A stretch of 64,000 nucleotides of DNA from Streptomyces eurocidicus (GCF_002891295.1 NZ_LGUI01000002.1:806001-870000); one strand, 5' to 3'. Shown: positions 51,070-60,900, counted from the first letter of the stretch. Notes: generated from the letters alone by a model not told the origin. Numbers and translations: made by a program.

Positions 51070-52200
51070 CTAGCCCTGGGTGCCGTTCTGGTCGACGGGG
51101 TACAGGCCGAGCCTGCCCTCGGGGTCGGCCGGGTCCGCGCCCTTGACGTCGCCGACGTAGAGGTTGATGAGCGCCTTGTAGCGGTCGAGGGAGGCGCGGT
51201 CGCCCATGAACGCGCCGAGGCCGAGCGGGTTCATGTTCGGGTAGTCGAAGACGCCCTTGCGGCCGGCCGGGGTGGCGACGTCGGTACGGGCGCTCCAGCC
51301 GTAGGAGGTCTCCTGGTACTGCTTCGACAGGATCCAGCTCATGTACAGCTTGGCGGCGGCCTTGTGCGGCGCGTCCTTGAGGATGGCGCCGGTCTGCGGC
51401 CACGCGACCCAGGGCGACTTCTCCGGGATGCTCGTCGTCGACAGGCCGCTGGAGCTGCCCGAGCTGCCGAAGTTCGCCACGTAGCCGTCCTTGCCGACCT
51501 GGGCGGAGGCGTCGGCGGTGCCGCGGACGAACTTGGGGTTCTGGGCGAGGAGCTTCTCCAGGTAGCCGGTGCCGTACTTGTCGGTGAGCTGCTTGAAGTA
51601 GTACAGGACGGCGTCGTCGTCGTTCGGGTAGGTGAAGACGAGCTTGTTCTTGAACTCGGGCTTCAGGAAGTCCTGGGCCTCGACGGGCGCGTTGCCGCCG
51701 AGCGTGGTGGCGGTGACGTCGGCGAAGCCGATGAAGAACAGGCCGGAGTAGTAGCCGTCCTTGTCCTTGATCTTGTCGTAGACCTTGTTCCAGCCGACCG
51801 GCTTGTACTTCTCCAGCGCGCCTTCCTTCTTCCAGCGCGGGAAGTCGTCGAGGGTCTGGAGGTGGACGACGTCGGCCACGACCTTGTGCGCGGCTATCTG
51901 GTTGTCCAGGCGCGCGTCGTGGTTCTTGCTGAAGTCGACGACGGTGTCGACCTTCATCTTGGGGAACCGCTTGACGAACGCGTTCTTGAGGTAGTCGGCC
52001 TGGCCGGGCTTGTCGCCGCCGGCGTAGACGACCAGGCGGCCGCCCTCGGCGACCGCGTCCTCGTACAGCTTCTGGAGCTGTTCCTCCTCGCTCGCCGACG
52101 CGTGACGGGCGGAGGGGGTGGCGGCGGCGACGGTGGCTCCGCTCGCGGCGAGGACGCCGAGGGCGATGGCCGCGGCCCATGCCTTTCGGGGGGACTTCAC
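51070..52200 (-). CDS. Secreted ABC-type solute-binding protein, ferric-type family
   Basis: A 376-residue precursor with a signal peptide (RKAWAAAIALGVLAASGATVAAATP, cleaved near residue 27-34). The mature protein resembles the Fe3+-type binding proteins (GRLVVYAGGDKPGQADYLKN, FPKMKVDTVVDFSKNHDARL, VVADVVHLQTLDDFPRWKKE, then GNFGSSGSSSG-type and PAGRKGVFDYPNMNP). No permease or ATPase gene is adjacent, so it must share a distant transporter. Its upstream region has two long inverted-repeat half-sites. It lies next to the cluster but is on the other side of a terminator. Confidence 0.82.
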   Translation of the reverse strand: MKSPRKAWAAAIALGVLAASGATVAAATPSARHASASEEEQLQKLYEDAVAEGGRLVVYAGGDKPGQADYLKNAFVKRFPKMKVDTVVDFSKNHDARLDNQIAAHKVVADVVHLQTLDDFPRWKKEGALEKYKPVGWNKVYDKIKDKDGYYSGLFFIGFADVTATTLGGNAPVEAQDFLKPEFKNKLVFTYPNDDDAVLYYFKQLTDKYGTGYLEKLLAQNPKFVRGTADASAQVGKDGYVANFGSSGSSSGLSTTSIPEKSPWVAWPQTGAILKDAPHKAAAKLYMSWILSKQYQETSYGWSARTDVATPAGRKGVFDYPNMNPLGLGAFMGDRASLDRYKALINLYVGDVKGADPADPEGRLGLYPVDQNGTQG

Positions 52201-52228
52201 GACGACTCCTTATGGGGGGACGGGGTGT

Positions 52229-52291
52229 CCTTGAACCTTCAAGAACTTTCCCGAGGGCCCACTGTAGGGGCAGTTCATTGAATGTTCAAGG
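52229..52291. promoter_or_regulatory. Two similar inverted-repeat elements upstream of the solute-binding protein gene
   Basis: ccttgaaccttcaagaa at 52229-52245 and ttcattgaatgttcaagg at 52274-52291 (the reverse complement of a related ccttgaacattcaatgaa). Each contains a TTGAA-N-TTCAA type dyad, and together they form an inverted pair 45 bases apart in the promoter zone of the leftward gene. Confidence 0.6.
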
Positions 52292-52436
52292 AATGGTCTC
52301 CGTGCCCGGCCCCCACAAGGGTTTCGGGAGGTGTCCGGCCCGTCATGGGGCGCCGCGCCGTCGTGTGCCCTCGGCGTTCCGGCCGGCCCGCGAGCCCGTC
52401 GCCGCGGCCGGGCCGTGATCCGGTGGCCGGGGCCGC

Positions 52437-52709
52437 TCAGTCGCGGATGCCGTGCACCTGCTCGTGCGTGTGCGACTGGATGTCCTTGATCGCGGTGTCC
52501 AGCAGCTGGTCGGACAGCCTGTTCAGGGCGCGGGCGGCCGCGAGCTCGTCGCCGATGTCCGGTACGTTCGCGTCGGCGGGGTGACAGCGCGCCGTGCCCT
52601 CACCGACCATCGGGCCCGGCGCCCTGCCGGTGAGCCGGGCCTCGGCGGTGACCGTGTGGTCGTGCTCCTTGATGCTGATCTCGACGAGCCATGCCTTGCT
52701 GCCGCTCAT
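52437..52709 (-). CDS. DUF1876 protein
   Basis: A 90-residue protein with the DUF1876 pattern: KAWLVEISIKEHDHTVTAEA, GEGTARCHPADANVPDIGDE, LAAARALNRLSDQLLDTAIK. DUF1876 proteins are small, actinobacterial and of unknown function; the fold is thought to resemble a double-stranded-RNA-binding domain. It is expressed alone. Confidence 0.88.
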   Translation of the reverse strand: MSGSKAWLVEISIKEHDHTVTAEARLTGRAPGPMVGEGTARCHPADANVPDIGDELAAARALNRLSDQLLDTAIKDIQSHTHEQVHGIRD

Positions 52710-53073
52710 GGGACGAACCTCCTTGTGCGCCACGGGCCCCGCACCACGCTGACACGGGGAGGCCCGGGGTGCACGCCGGGAGCCGCCCGCCCGGAGGCGT
52801 CCGGAACGCGGCGGCCGGCGGTCGTCACCGGTCACCCCGTCCCCGGTCCGACGGCCGGGCGCACGTGACGCCGGTCTGCCGCGGCCGGGACGGACAGGGC
52901 GCGCCCCGGGCGTCGGCGCGAGCGCGCTGCCGGCCGGGGCGGCCCCGGAACCGGGCACGCCGGCGCGGGCCGCGAGGTGACAGGTGTCACGTGAGTGGTT
53001 CTCGGGGGCGACACCACCCCGAGGCCAGGATGAAGCCATGCGAAAAGGCACCGAAACAGGCACGGAGGCGGGC
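52710..53073. other. Intergenic region between divergent genes
   Basis: About 364 bases, very GC-rich. A perfect dyad GTGACA-GG-TGTCAC at 52977-52990 lies 84 bases before the luciferase-like gene. No coding frame is credible. Confidence 0.55.
52977..52990. promoter_or_regulatory. Perfect dyad GTGACAGGTGTCAC
   Basis: Six-base arms around two bases, in the promoter zone of the luciferase-like monooxygenase gene. The form is typical of a small dimeric repressor operator; which regulator binds it is unknown. Confidence 0.45.
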
Positions 53074-53961
53074 ATGGACATAGGCATCGCCCTGCCGCAG
53101 TACGGCACCCACGCGCGCGTCGACGCGATCGCGGGGTTCGCCCGGGACGCGGAAGCCGCCGGATTCGACTCGCTCTGGGTGGGGGACCGGTCCCTGACGC
53201 CCGTGGAACCGAGCGACCTCTACCCGGGACACACGCCCGAGAACCCGTACCCGCCCGAGTACAAGACGTTCCTGGACCCCGTCACCGTGCTGACGGTGGC
53301 CGCCGCGGCCACGAGCCGGGCCCGGCTGGGCACCAGCACCCTCAACGCCCCCTGGTACCCGCCGCTGCTGCTCGCCCGGACCCTCACCTCGCTGGACCTG
53401 GTGAGCGGCGGCAGGCTGGACGTGGGCCTCGGCATCGGGTGGCTCCGCGACGAGTACACGGCGGTCAATGCCGAGTTCGGCAAGCGGGGCGCGCGGCTGG
53501 ACGAGATCCTCGACATCCTCAAGGGCATGTGGACGCACGAGGAGTTCGCGCACGAGGGGCCGCACTGGACCATCCCGCGCTCGTACGTCGGCCTGCGCCC
53601 CGTCCAGCGCCCTCACCCTCCCGTCTACCTCGGCGGGTTCAGCCCGGCCGCCATGCGCCGTGTCGGCCGGAGCGCCGACGGCTGGGTCGGCGTCGTCCTG
53701 CCGCCCGAGGCCCTCGCCGGGCTGTGGGGCATGGCCCGGAGGGCTGCCGAGGAGGCGGGCCGCGACCCGGACGGGCTGCGGCGGATCCTGCGGCACAACC
53801 CGCGCCCGGGCGCCACGCGCGAGGAGATCGCCACGGTCCTGGCCGGGGTACGGGCCTCCGGCGCGGAGGGCTGCTTCATCGACCTCCAGCAGTGCGTGCG
53901 GGAGCCGGACGAGGCGCTGGAGCTCGGGATCGGGGTGCTCGACCGCCTCCGGGCGGGCTGA
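53074..53961 (+). CDS. Luciferase-like (LLM) flavin-dependent oxidoreductase
   Basis: A 295-residue TIM-barrel protein: MDIGIALPQYGTHARVDAIA, AGFDSLWVGDRSL, LTVAAAATSRARLGTSTLN, GRLDVGLGIGWLRDEYTAVN, VYLGGFSPAAMRRVGRSADG. This is the F420- or FMN-dependent luciferase-like family. ATG 53074 was chosen because GGAGG lies six bases upstream, and it is the typical family start; an ATG at 53038 would add 12 polar residues. It is monocistronic. Confidence 0.9.
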   Translation: MDIGIALPQYGTHARVDAIAGFARDAEAAGFDSLWVGDRSLTPVEPSDLYPGHTPENPYPPEYKTFLDPVTVLTVAAAATSRARLGTSTLNAPWYPPLLLARTLTSLDLVSGGRLDVGLGIGWLRDEYTAVNAEFGKRGARLDEILDILKGMWTHEEFAHEGPHWTIPRSYVGLRPVQRPHPPVYLGGFSPAAMRRVGRSADGWVGVVLPPEALAGLWGMARRAAEEAGRDPDGLRRILRHNPRPGATREEIATVLAGVRASGAEGCFIDLQQCVREPDEALELGIGVLDRLRAG

Positions 53962-54287
53962 CTCCCGGCAGGACGGCGGTGCGGGGGTGTGGTCTTCCGC
54001 CGCCGAGGACTCCGCGTCGCCCTGTTCCCCGTCCCGGCCGTGGCCTCGGCTGTCGCGGGGGCCGGGTCGTACGGCGACTCGTGCGGCGATTCGTACGGCG
54101 GCCCGTGCGGTCGGAGCCGGTGCGTATGGTGTCGCGGTACGCCGCCGGCCCGTCTCCGGCTCACCACCGGCGGCCGGTGGTCGGTTCGCGGATCGTCTCC
54201 GGGCCGGGTGGCTGCCGGATCCCCCTGGGCCAGGGGCGTGCACCCCATGGGCCGGACGGGTGGCCGGCAGCCCCGGCGTCATCGACG
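53962..54287. other. Intergenic stretch between convergent genes
   Basis: About 326 bases. The only structured element is the 12-bp tandem repeat at 54067-54114. No terminator as strong as those elsewhere in the window was seen. Confidence 0.5.
54067..54114 (+). repeat. Four tandem 12-bp repeats
   Basis: Units at 54067, 54079, 54091 and 54103 read tcgtacggcgac, tcgtgcggcgat, tcgtacggcggc and a more diverged fourth copy. The 12-bp period equals four codons, but no supported gene covers it. Confidence 0.7.
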
Positions 54288-55100
54288 TCAGGCGGTGGCG
54301 GGCTCGCCGCCGCCGGTGGGTCCGGCCGTGGTGGCCGGCTCGTTCCGTGCGGCGGGCTCGTCGTCCGGTGCGGCGTAGAAGACGGACGTGCCCTGCTTGG
54401 TGCGTCGGGCCTGACCCTTGGCGACCAGTCCCTCCACGGTCGTCCGCACCACCGTGGGCTTGATGGTGCGGTCGGGGCGGGCCTCGGCGACGGCCGCGGC
54501 GATCTCGGCCGCCGAACGCGGCTCCGACTGCCGGCCGAGCACCTCACGGACGAGGCTGACCAGCGTGGGCCCCGCCGCCTTCGCGTCGGCCTTGTCGGTC
54601 TTCACCGCCGACCTGGTCTCCGTCGGCTCGGTCTTCACCGGCTCGGCCTTCACCACTCCGGTCTTCACCGGCTCGGTGTCCGCCGTCACTGCCGTGCTCT
54701 TGGCGCTGTTCTTCCCGGACTTGGCGGCCGTGGTCTTGGCGGCGGCCCTCTTCAGAGTGGTCGCCTTGGTGGCAGGTACCTTGGTGGCGGGCACCTTGGC
54801 GGTGGTCGTCTTCCGCCCTCTGGCCTGCTTGGGCTCGGCCTCGGCCGACCTGGGCTTGGGCAACGCGGCCTTCCCGCTCGGCTCCTGAGACACCGGAGCG
54901 GCCGCGTTCTCCTCACCCAGGGCCTGCTGCACGCCGACCAGCAAGGTGTGGTCGCGCCGCAGTGCGCGCAACCGCTCCTCCAGCGCCGTCACTTCGGCGC
55001 CGATGCGTTCCTGCTCCTTGGTGTTGTGTTCGAGGTCCGCAGCCACCTTGAAGGCGTACTGCTCCTTGATCCCATCGGGTTCCAGCTGAGCATCCGGCAC
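54288..55100 (-). CDS. Histone-H1-like Lys/Ala-rich protein with winged-helix C-terminus
   Basis: A 270-residue protein starting at GTG 55100 after AGGGAG. Residues about 15-60 form a coiled coil (EHNTKEQERIGAEVTALEER then LRALRRDHTLL). Residues 70-185 are a low-complexity tail of Lys/Ala/Thr/Pro with short repeats (KVPATKVPATKATT, EPVKTGVVKAEPVKTEP). Residues 190-255 form a winged-helix-like domain (LVSLVREVLGRQSEPRSAAE, then TVVRTTVEGLVAKGQARRT). The C-terminal 20 residues are Pro/Thr-rich. It looks like a nucleoid-associated or regulatory DNA-binding protein. Confidence 0.75.
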   Translation of the reverse strand: MPDAQLEPDGIKEQYAFKVAADLEHNTKEQERIGAEVTALEERLRALRRDHTLLVGVQQALGEENAAAPVSQEPSGKAALPKPRSAEAEPKQARGRKTTTAKVPATKVPATKATTLKRAAAKTTAAKSGKNSAKSTAVTADTEPVKTGVVKAEPVKTEPTETRSAVKTDKADAKAAGPTLVSLVREVLGRQSEPRSAAEIAAAVAEARPDRTIKPTVVRTTVEGLVAKGQARRTKQGTSVFYAAPDDEPAARNEPATTAGPTGGGEPATA

Positions 55101-55275
55101 GAACCGCTCCCTCTCTTCGGCGCACGGCGGGGTGCTGACGGCGCGTAGGAGCATCGTCCAGCATGTTCCTCTGCGTGCGTGACGTATTGCCGACTGTGGG
55201 GGAGATCATGCAAGGAACCCGCCGCGTCGACAAGCGGGGCACGCAAGGGATCGGCCGCATCCCGCACTTGGGGCG

Positions 55276-55301
55276 GCGCCCCCGCCCACGGCCGGGGGCG
55301 C
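55276..55301. terminator. Hairpin downstream of the RibD-like gene
   Basis: Perfect nine-base stem gcgcccccg (55276-55284) with 55293-55301, eight-base loop, 19 bases past the leftward stop at 55320. Confidence 0.65.
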
Positions 55302-55319
55302 GGTGTGCCGACGTGCGCC

Positions 55320-55904
55320 TTACCGCTTGCGGTTGTACTTCCTGACGAGCACTCCGTTGTCGAACACGCGCACCGAGTCGAGCTCGAATTCGGTGACCGC
55401 GAAGTCCGAGCCGAACATCGGCATGCCCGAACCGTAGATCTGCGGATAGGTCTTGATGACGAGCTCGTCGACCTCGTCCAGCAGTTCGCCCGCGAGTCGC
55501 GAACCGCCGCAGAGCCAGATGCCCAGGTCGCCGTCCTCGGCCTTCAGCTCCCGGATGCTCTCGACCAGGTCACCGGAGAGGAGTGTGACGTTCGGGTCGG
55601 GTGACTCCTTGACGGTACGCGACGCGACGTACTCGCGGAGGTGTCCGTACGGGCTGGTGACGCCGGTGTCCAGGGCGAGCTGGTAGCTGCCGCGGCCCTG
55701 GACGACGGTGTCGAACCGGCGGTTCGCCAGGCCCTCGGCGCCGACGACCGCGCGGCCCCCGGCCGAGATGGTCTCCGGGTAGTCCGCCTTGAGGAAGTCG
55801 ATGAACTCCTCGTTCACGAACTTGTACATGGACGACGCGTCACCACTGGGGTCGCCGATGAAGCCGTCGATCGAGCAGGCGACGAAGTAGGTGAGCTGGC
55901 GCAA
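55320..55904 (-). CDS. RibD/DHFR-like reductase
   Basis: A 194-residue protein of the dihydrofolate-reductase-like (RibD C-terminal) family: MRQLTYFVACSIDGFIGDPS, LVESIRELKAEDGDLGIWLC, GGSRLAGELLDEVDELVI and a C-terminal FELDSVRVFDNGVLVRKY. NADPH-binding is expected around the G-G-S-x-L motif. These actinobacterial proteins are usually 'dihydrofolate reductase family' enzymes of unknown substrate. It is divergent from a TetR regulator that likely controls it. Confidence 0.88.
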   Translation of the reverse strand: MRQLTYFVACSIDGFIGDPSGDASSMYKFVNEEFIDFLKADYPETISAGGRAVVGAEGLANRRFDTVVQGRGSYQLALDTGVTSPYGHLREYVASRTVKESPDPNVTLLSGDLVESIRELKAEDGDLGIWLCGGSRLAGELLDEVDELVIKTYPQIYGSGMPMFGSDFAVTEFELDSVRVFDNGVLVRKYNRKR

Positions 55905-55978
55905 GGTGGCCCTCGGTTTCTTCAGGGGATGCGGGTCTCAGGTGTGCGGGTGATCGTGGCGGGGACGCCCCTCCGGTC

Positions 55979-56014
55979 AACCACTTCGCATATAGTGCTT
56001 CAGTTGTAGTGGTT
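55979..56014. promoter_or_regulatory. Inverted repeat AACCACT-N22-AGTGGTT, candidate TetR operator
   Basis: Perfect seven-base arms in the 156-bp spacer between the RibD-like and TetR genes, enclosing an AT-rich segment (gcatatagtgcttcagttgt) that may hold -10 elements. Confidence 0.5.
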
Positions 56015-56060
56015 ACGCAAGCCCCTTCCATGGAAATCACCGAAACCGGAGGAGATACGG

Positions 56061-56636
56061 ATGGCCAGGAACCCTGAACGCCGGACGGCCCTTGTCGACG
56101 CGGCCATCGAGGTACTGGCGCGCGAGGGGGCGCGTGGCCTTACCTTCCGCGCCGTCGATACCCAGGCGGGCGTCCCCGTCGGCACGGCGTCCAACTACTT
56201 CGCCAGCAGGGACGACCTGTTCACCCAGGCGGGCAGCCGCATCCACGTGCGGATGGCCCCCGACCCCGCACAGGTCGGCGAGGCCATGCGCCCCGCCCCC
56301 GACCACGAGCTGGTCGTCGAACTGATGCGATGGCTGGTACGCCGTATGACCGCCGAACGCACCGGATACCTGGCCATGCTGGAACTCCGCCTGGAGGCCA
56401 CCCGCCGCCCCGCCCTCCAGGCCGAACTCGATCGCGCCGTGCGCACCGCACTCGACGAGAACATCCGCTTCCACCTGGACAACGGCCTCCCCGGCGACGC
56501 GGACACCGTGCTCGTCCTCTACCTCGCCATGACCGGCCTGTTGGTGGAGCACTTCACGCTGCCCGGGGTGCTCTCCGGCACGGAGCTCGACGCGCTCGTG
56601 GAGAAGGTGGTCACGCGCGTGCTGCCGCCGCGGTGA
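56061..56636 (+). CDS. TetR-family transcriptional regulator
   Basis: A 191-residue regulator. N-terminal HTH: RTALVDAAIEVLAREGARGL, TFRAVDTQAGVPVGTASNYF, ASRDDLFTQAG. The C-terminal ligand domain is helical. ATG 56061 is preceded by GGAGGAG. It is divergent from the RibD-like gene, with a candidate operator between them. Confidence 0.92.
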   Translation: MARNPERRTALVDAAIEVLAREGARGLTFRAVDTQAGVPVGTASNYFASRDDLFTQAGSRIHVRMAPDPAQVGEAMRPAPDHELVVELMRWLVRRMTAERTGYLAMLELRLEATRRPALQAELDRAVRTALDENIRFHLDNGLPGDADTVLVLYLAMTGLLVEHFTLPGVLSGTELDALVEKVVTRVLPPR

Positions 56637-56744
56637 GGACCCGGGGGAGCGGCATGCGCGGTCCCGCGGCCACGTCGCCCGTGACACCCCCGTGAGAAGA
56701 TCCTTTCGCGCCATGGGCGCCGGTGCCGATCGTGGAAGGTGACG

Positions 56745-57302
56745 ATGTACGCGATATCCCTGGGCGACGGGGCCGAGCTGTGCCCGCTCGAACCGTGGCA
56801 GGCCGAGGAGTTCCTGGCCCATGTGGACCGGGGCCGGGAGTTCATCGGGCGGTACAACGGGCTGCCCGACGCCGTCACGGACCTGGAGTCCGCCGGTGCG
56901 TTTCTCCGGACGTACGCCGAACGGGCCGCGGCCGACACCGGGCGGCTCCACGGCATCCGGGCCGACGGCACGCTGGTCGGCGCGGTCCTCTTCCGGAGGC
57001 TGGACGTCGCGCAGGGCATCGCCGAGGCGGGCTGCTGGCTGGAGCCCTCGGCGGTGGGCAGGGGGCTGGTGACCCGGGCCGTGCGCGCGATCATCGACTG
57101 GGCCGTCGAGGAACGCGGCATCCACCGCGTGGAGTGGTGGGTCTCGGCGGGGAACGAGCCCAGCATCGCCGTCGCCCGGCGGCTCGGGATGACGAAGGAC
57201 GGCGTGCTGCGGGAGAGCTACCTGTACCGGGGGAAGCGGCACGACGAGGAGATCTGGTCGGTACTCGCGCCGGACTGGCGGGCGGCCGCACGGGAATCCT
57301 GA
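56745..57302 (+). CDS. GNAT acetyltransferase, RimJ/RimL-like
   Basis: A 185-residue GNAT. It has the RimJ/RimL layout: ELCPLEPWQAEEFLAHVDRG, HGIRADGTLVGAVLFRRLDV, YWLEP-like CWLEPSAVGRGLVTRAVRAI (acetyl-CoA loop with x-G-R-G-L) and IHRVEWWVSAGNEPSIAVAR ending in LRESYLYRGKRHDEEIW. Likely acetylates an N-terminal or side-chain amine. ATG 56745 follows GGAAGG. Confidence 0.9.
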   Translation: MYAISLGDGAELCPLEPWQAEEFLAHVDRGREFIGRYNGLPDAVTDLESAGAFLRTYAERAAADTGRLHGIRADGTLVGAVLFRRLDVAQGIAEAGCWLEPSAVGRGLVTRAVRAIIDWAVEERGIHRVEWWVSAGNEPSIAVARRLGMTKDGVLRESYLYRGKRHDEEIWSVLAPDWRAAARES

Positions 57303-57326
57303 GACCGGCCGCGGCACCGGCGCCCC

Positions 57327-57824
57327 ATGTGGTCGGCTGGTGCCGTGGAAGCGATATGGACAAGTGTCGTAGCCGTCGGGGGCACGCTCCTGGGCGCCGT
57401 GGTCACCCAGCTCTTCCAGCGCCACGCGTCCCGGCGCGGTGAGTCGTTCGCACGCTCCGAGGCGCTCCGGCAGGAGCGCATGGCCACGTTCAGCGCGTTC
57501 GCCGCGGCGGCCGAGGAATACCGCCACGGCCAGGCGGACCGCTGGTACCGCATGCGCCAGGACCCGGACGGGCAGGACTTCGTCAGGGCCCGCGACGAGG
57601 CCCACCGTCTCCGCACCGCGACGCGGCAGGCCGGCTACCGGATCAGGCTGCTCACCGACGACCCGGAGGTGATCCTCGCGGCCGAGCGGGCCTACGCGTG
57701 CACACGGGACGTGTCGACCGCGCGGGACCAGGCGGGGCGGGACGCACTGGACACCCGGGCGCGGGAGGCCATCGAGACGTTCGTGGCCCGCGCCTCGCCC
57801 CTGATCCACCGCACCGGTGCGTGA
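57327..57824 (+). CDS. Membrane-anchored hypothetical protein
   Basis: A 165-residue protein with one N-terminal transmembrane helix (IWTSVVAVGGTLLGAVVTQL) and a long charged helical rest (HASRRGESFARSEALRQERM, AAEEYRHGQADRWYRMRQDP, ERAYACTRDVSTARDQAGRD). It probably lies inside the membrane with the tail in the cytoplasm. This is a common Streptomyces layout of unknown function. GTG 57342 is an alternative start. Confidence 0.7.
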   Translation: MWSAGAVEAIWTSVVAVGGTLLGAVVTQLFQRHASRRGESFARSEALRQERMATFSAFAAAAEEYRHGQADRWYRMRQDPDGQDFVRARDEAHRLRTATRQAGYRIRLLTDDPEVILAAERAYACTRDVSTARDQAGRDALDTRAREAIETFVARASPLIHRTGA

Positions 57825-57938
57825 CGAGGAACCAGACGTACGGGCGAGCCCCGCCGGTGACGCGGGCTCCGCCGGCCAGTGCGCGGCCCTCCGATAACGA
57901 TTGGGCCGGAAAGGCCGGCGTCCGCGAGAATGCCCGGC

Positions 57939-60900
57939 ATGACCCAGAAGTCCCCGGCCGTGCTCGTCGACGAGCTGCTCGCCGCCGTCGACCCGATGCC
58001 CCACCCCCGCCGCCTGCGCCACACGGCCCTCCGCGCCCGGGAACTGAGCGCCAGTGGGGAGCTCGCCCCGGTGGTGGCCGAGCTGGCGCGGCGCGGGGCG
58101 TACGGGCGGGGGCTCGCGGCGCTCGCCGCCGAGGCCGGCCACGACTTCGGCTGGCTCGAGGCCCGCCTGACGGACCCCGACTCGCTCGTCCGGCACCACG
58201 CCGTCTCCGCCGTCCGGCAGGGGCACATACCGGACGCCGCCGTCAGGGCGGCGATGGACGACGCCCCGGGCGCCGTACGGCGCGAGCTGGCACGCGCCGT
58301 CGTCGCCGGCCGGCGCACCGCCCTCGCCGAGAGCCTCGTACGGTCCGTCCGCGACCGCTGGGGCGACACGGAGGCGGCCAGGCTGCTGCCCGGCTGCGGG
58401 GCCGACACCGTCGCGGAGCTGCTGCCCGCCCTCTTCCACTCCGTCACCGGCTGGACCGGCCTCGCCCGCCATCACTCCGCCGCGATCCTCGACGAGGCCG
58501 AACGCCAGCTCACCGCGATGCCCGAGACCTCGCGGTCCGGATGGTGGAGGGCGAACGCGGCGAGCGTGGCGGCCGCGACCGAAGCGGAACCCCTGCGCGT
58601 CCTCGACCTGCTGGAACGGCTCTGCCACGAGGAACCGCCCGGCCGGGTCCAGGACCGGCTCGGCCGGCCGGCGGCCGCGGCACCGGGCCGCGTCATCCGG
58701 CTGCTGCTCGCCCCCGGTCGCGGCACGGCGCACCCGCCCCGGCTCCGCACCCCGGTGCTGCGCAGGCTCGTGCACCACGACCCGCCCGAACTCACCGAGC
58801 TCGCCCGCGCGCTGCGCCACGACCAGCGCGCGCTGGCACACCTGCTGGGCCGGATGGCCCCCTCCCGGCGCGCCGCCTGCTACGACGCCGCCATGGTGGG
58901 CCGCGCCACCGGTCACTCCGTCCTCTCCGACGAACTCCTCGAAGCGCTGCCCCGCGCCCGGCGCGAGGCCGAGGCGCGGCGGATGGCCGCCCAGGCCCGC
59001 GAACACGGCGGCTCCTGGCAGCGCGTCCTCGGCTGCGTCGCGTTCCTGCCGGTGGCGGAGGCACGCCCCGAGCTGCTCGCCGCGACCCGCCGCTCCGCGC
59101 CCGAGGACCGGGCGTACGCGTACCAGCTGCTCCTGCGCAACGCCGCGCGCACGCGCGAGCCGGCCGCCGTCACCGAACTCCTCGCGGAGGGCCTGGGCCG
59201 GCTGCGCAACGAGCAGGACCCGGTGCGCTCCCCGGCACTCACCACGCTCGCCGGCTTCCACCCCGCGCTGTTCACCCGCGAGGCCGCACCCCACCTCGAA
59301 CGCATGGCGACGGACGCCCTCGAGGCCCGCGACCTGTCCTGGGGCGGCGCCTCCGCCCTCGGCAACCTGGCGCGGTCCCTGCTGCGCGCCTACGCGGGCA
59401 CCGACGAGACGGAGCTGACGGACTGGGCCCTGCGCACCCTCACCAGACTTCCCGGCAACGGCCGCCCCGGGCTGGACGGGCTGCGGCGCGGGCAGGAGCG
59501 CGCGATCCTCGACGCGCTGCTCCCCTCCGTCGAAGCGGCCGCCGCGAGGGCCGATCACGCGCCGCTGCTCGACCTGGCCCGCGCGCTCGGCCGGCGCGCC
59601 CACGCCGTCCCCGAGCTCCAGGACCTCCTCGGGCGGGCGATCCGGCACGGCGCCGACGGCACGGCGACCCAGGCCGTGTGGCTGTGGCTGGACGACCCGC
59701 GGACCCGTGACGAACGCGTCCCCGAACTCCTCGCCCTCGACGTGTCGTTCGCCACGCATCCGCTCGTCCTCCGCGTGCTCAGCGAACGCCGCACCGACCT
59801 GCTGGACGTCGTGCTGGGCGACACCCCGCCGTACGGCCGGTTCCTGACCGCCGGCAGCCACTGGCTGCCGCTCGTGGGACCCGCCATGGCGGGCTGGACA
59901 CCGCGCCAGCAGGCCGCCGCGGCCCGGCTGCTGGCCCGTGCCGCACAGGACACCTCCCTCGCGGTCCACCAGCGCGTGGGCGTCCTCCGGGGAGCCGCCT
60001 GGATCCCCGGACACGGCACCGAGCTCCTGCGGCGGTACGCCGACAGCGCGGAGGTGCCGCTGGCCGAGGCCGCCCTCGCCGGGCTGGCGTACACGGAGCG
60101 CCCGGACGAGCACCTGACGACACTGCTCGCCCACGCCGGCGGCGACCGCGCGAGGGCCGCGATCTATGCCGCGACCCGCGTCAGCCGCTTCGTCGCACCC
60201 TCCCGCCTGGCCGTCGCGCTGCGCGGACTCCTGCTCGCCGACGGCGGAGTGAAGGTGACCAGCCGCAAGGAGGCGGCCCGCCTCGCGGCCGCCGCGCTGC
60301 CCGTGCGGGAGGCGGCCGCGCTGCTCGCCGAGGCGTGCGCGCACCCGGGCCAGCACCACGACGTCCAGGCGGCCTGTGTGGCCGTCACCACGGACCTGCT
60401 GGACCACCCGGAGGCGTGGGCCGTGCTGGAGGCCGCCGTGACCGGGCGGCGCGAACTGCGGCTCGCGGTGCTCGGCACTGTCCCCTTCCACCTGCACGAG
60501 CGGCACCGTCCGCGCTACGCCGGGCTGATCCACGCCATGTGCCGCACGGACGACCCCGAGGTCGCGGAGGCCGCGTACGCCGCGCTCGAAGGGTGGTCGC
60601 GCTGGGTGCCGGAGGCCGCCGGCACGCTCGCGGCCGTCGTCACCGACCTGGACGACCGGACCGGCTGGCGGACCGCTGCCACCGCCCTGTGCCGCGTCGT
60701 CACCACGGGCCCGTCCGACACCCCCGACGTCACTCCGCTGCTCCGCGCGCTCGGCACCCTGATCGCCGCCGACGCGGACGGCGGGACCCCCGACGCGGAA
60801 CCCGGCCGGGACCGCCCCGCCCGCCGACGTGTCCGGCACATCGTCGCCCATCTGCTCCAGGGCGGTCACGGGAACCGGCGGCTCACCCTGCCCGTCACCC

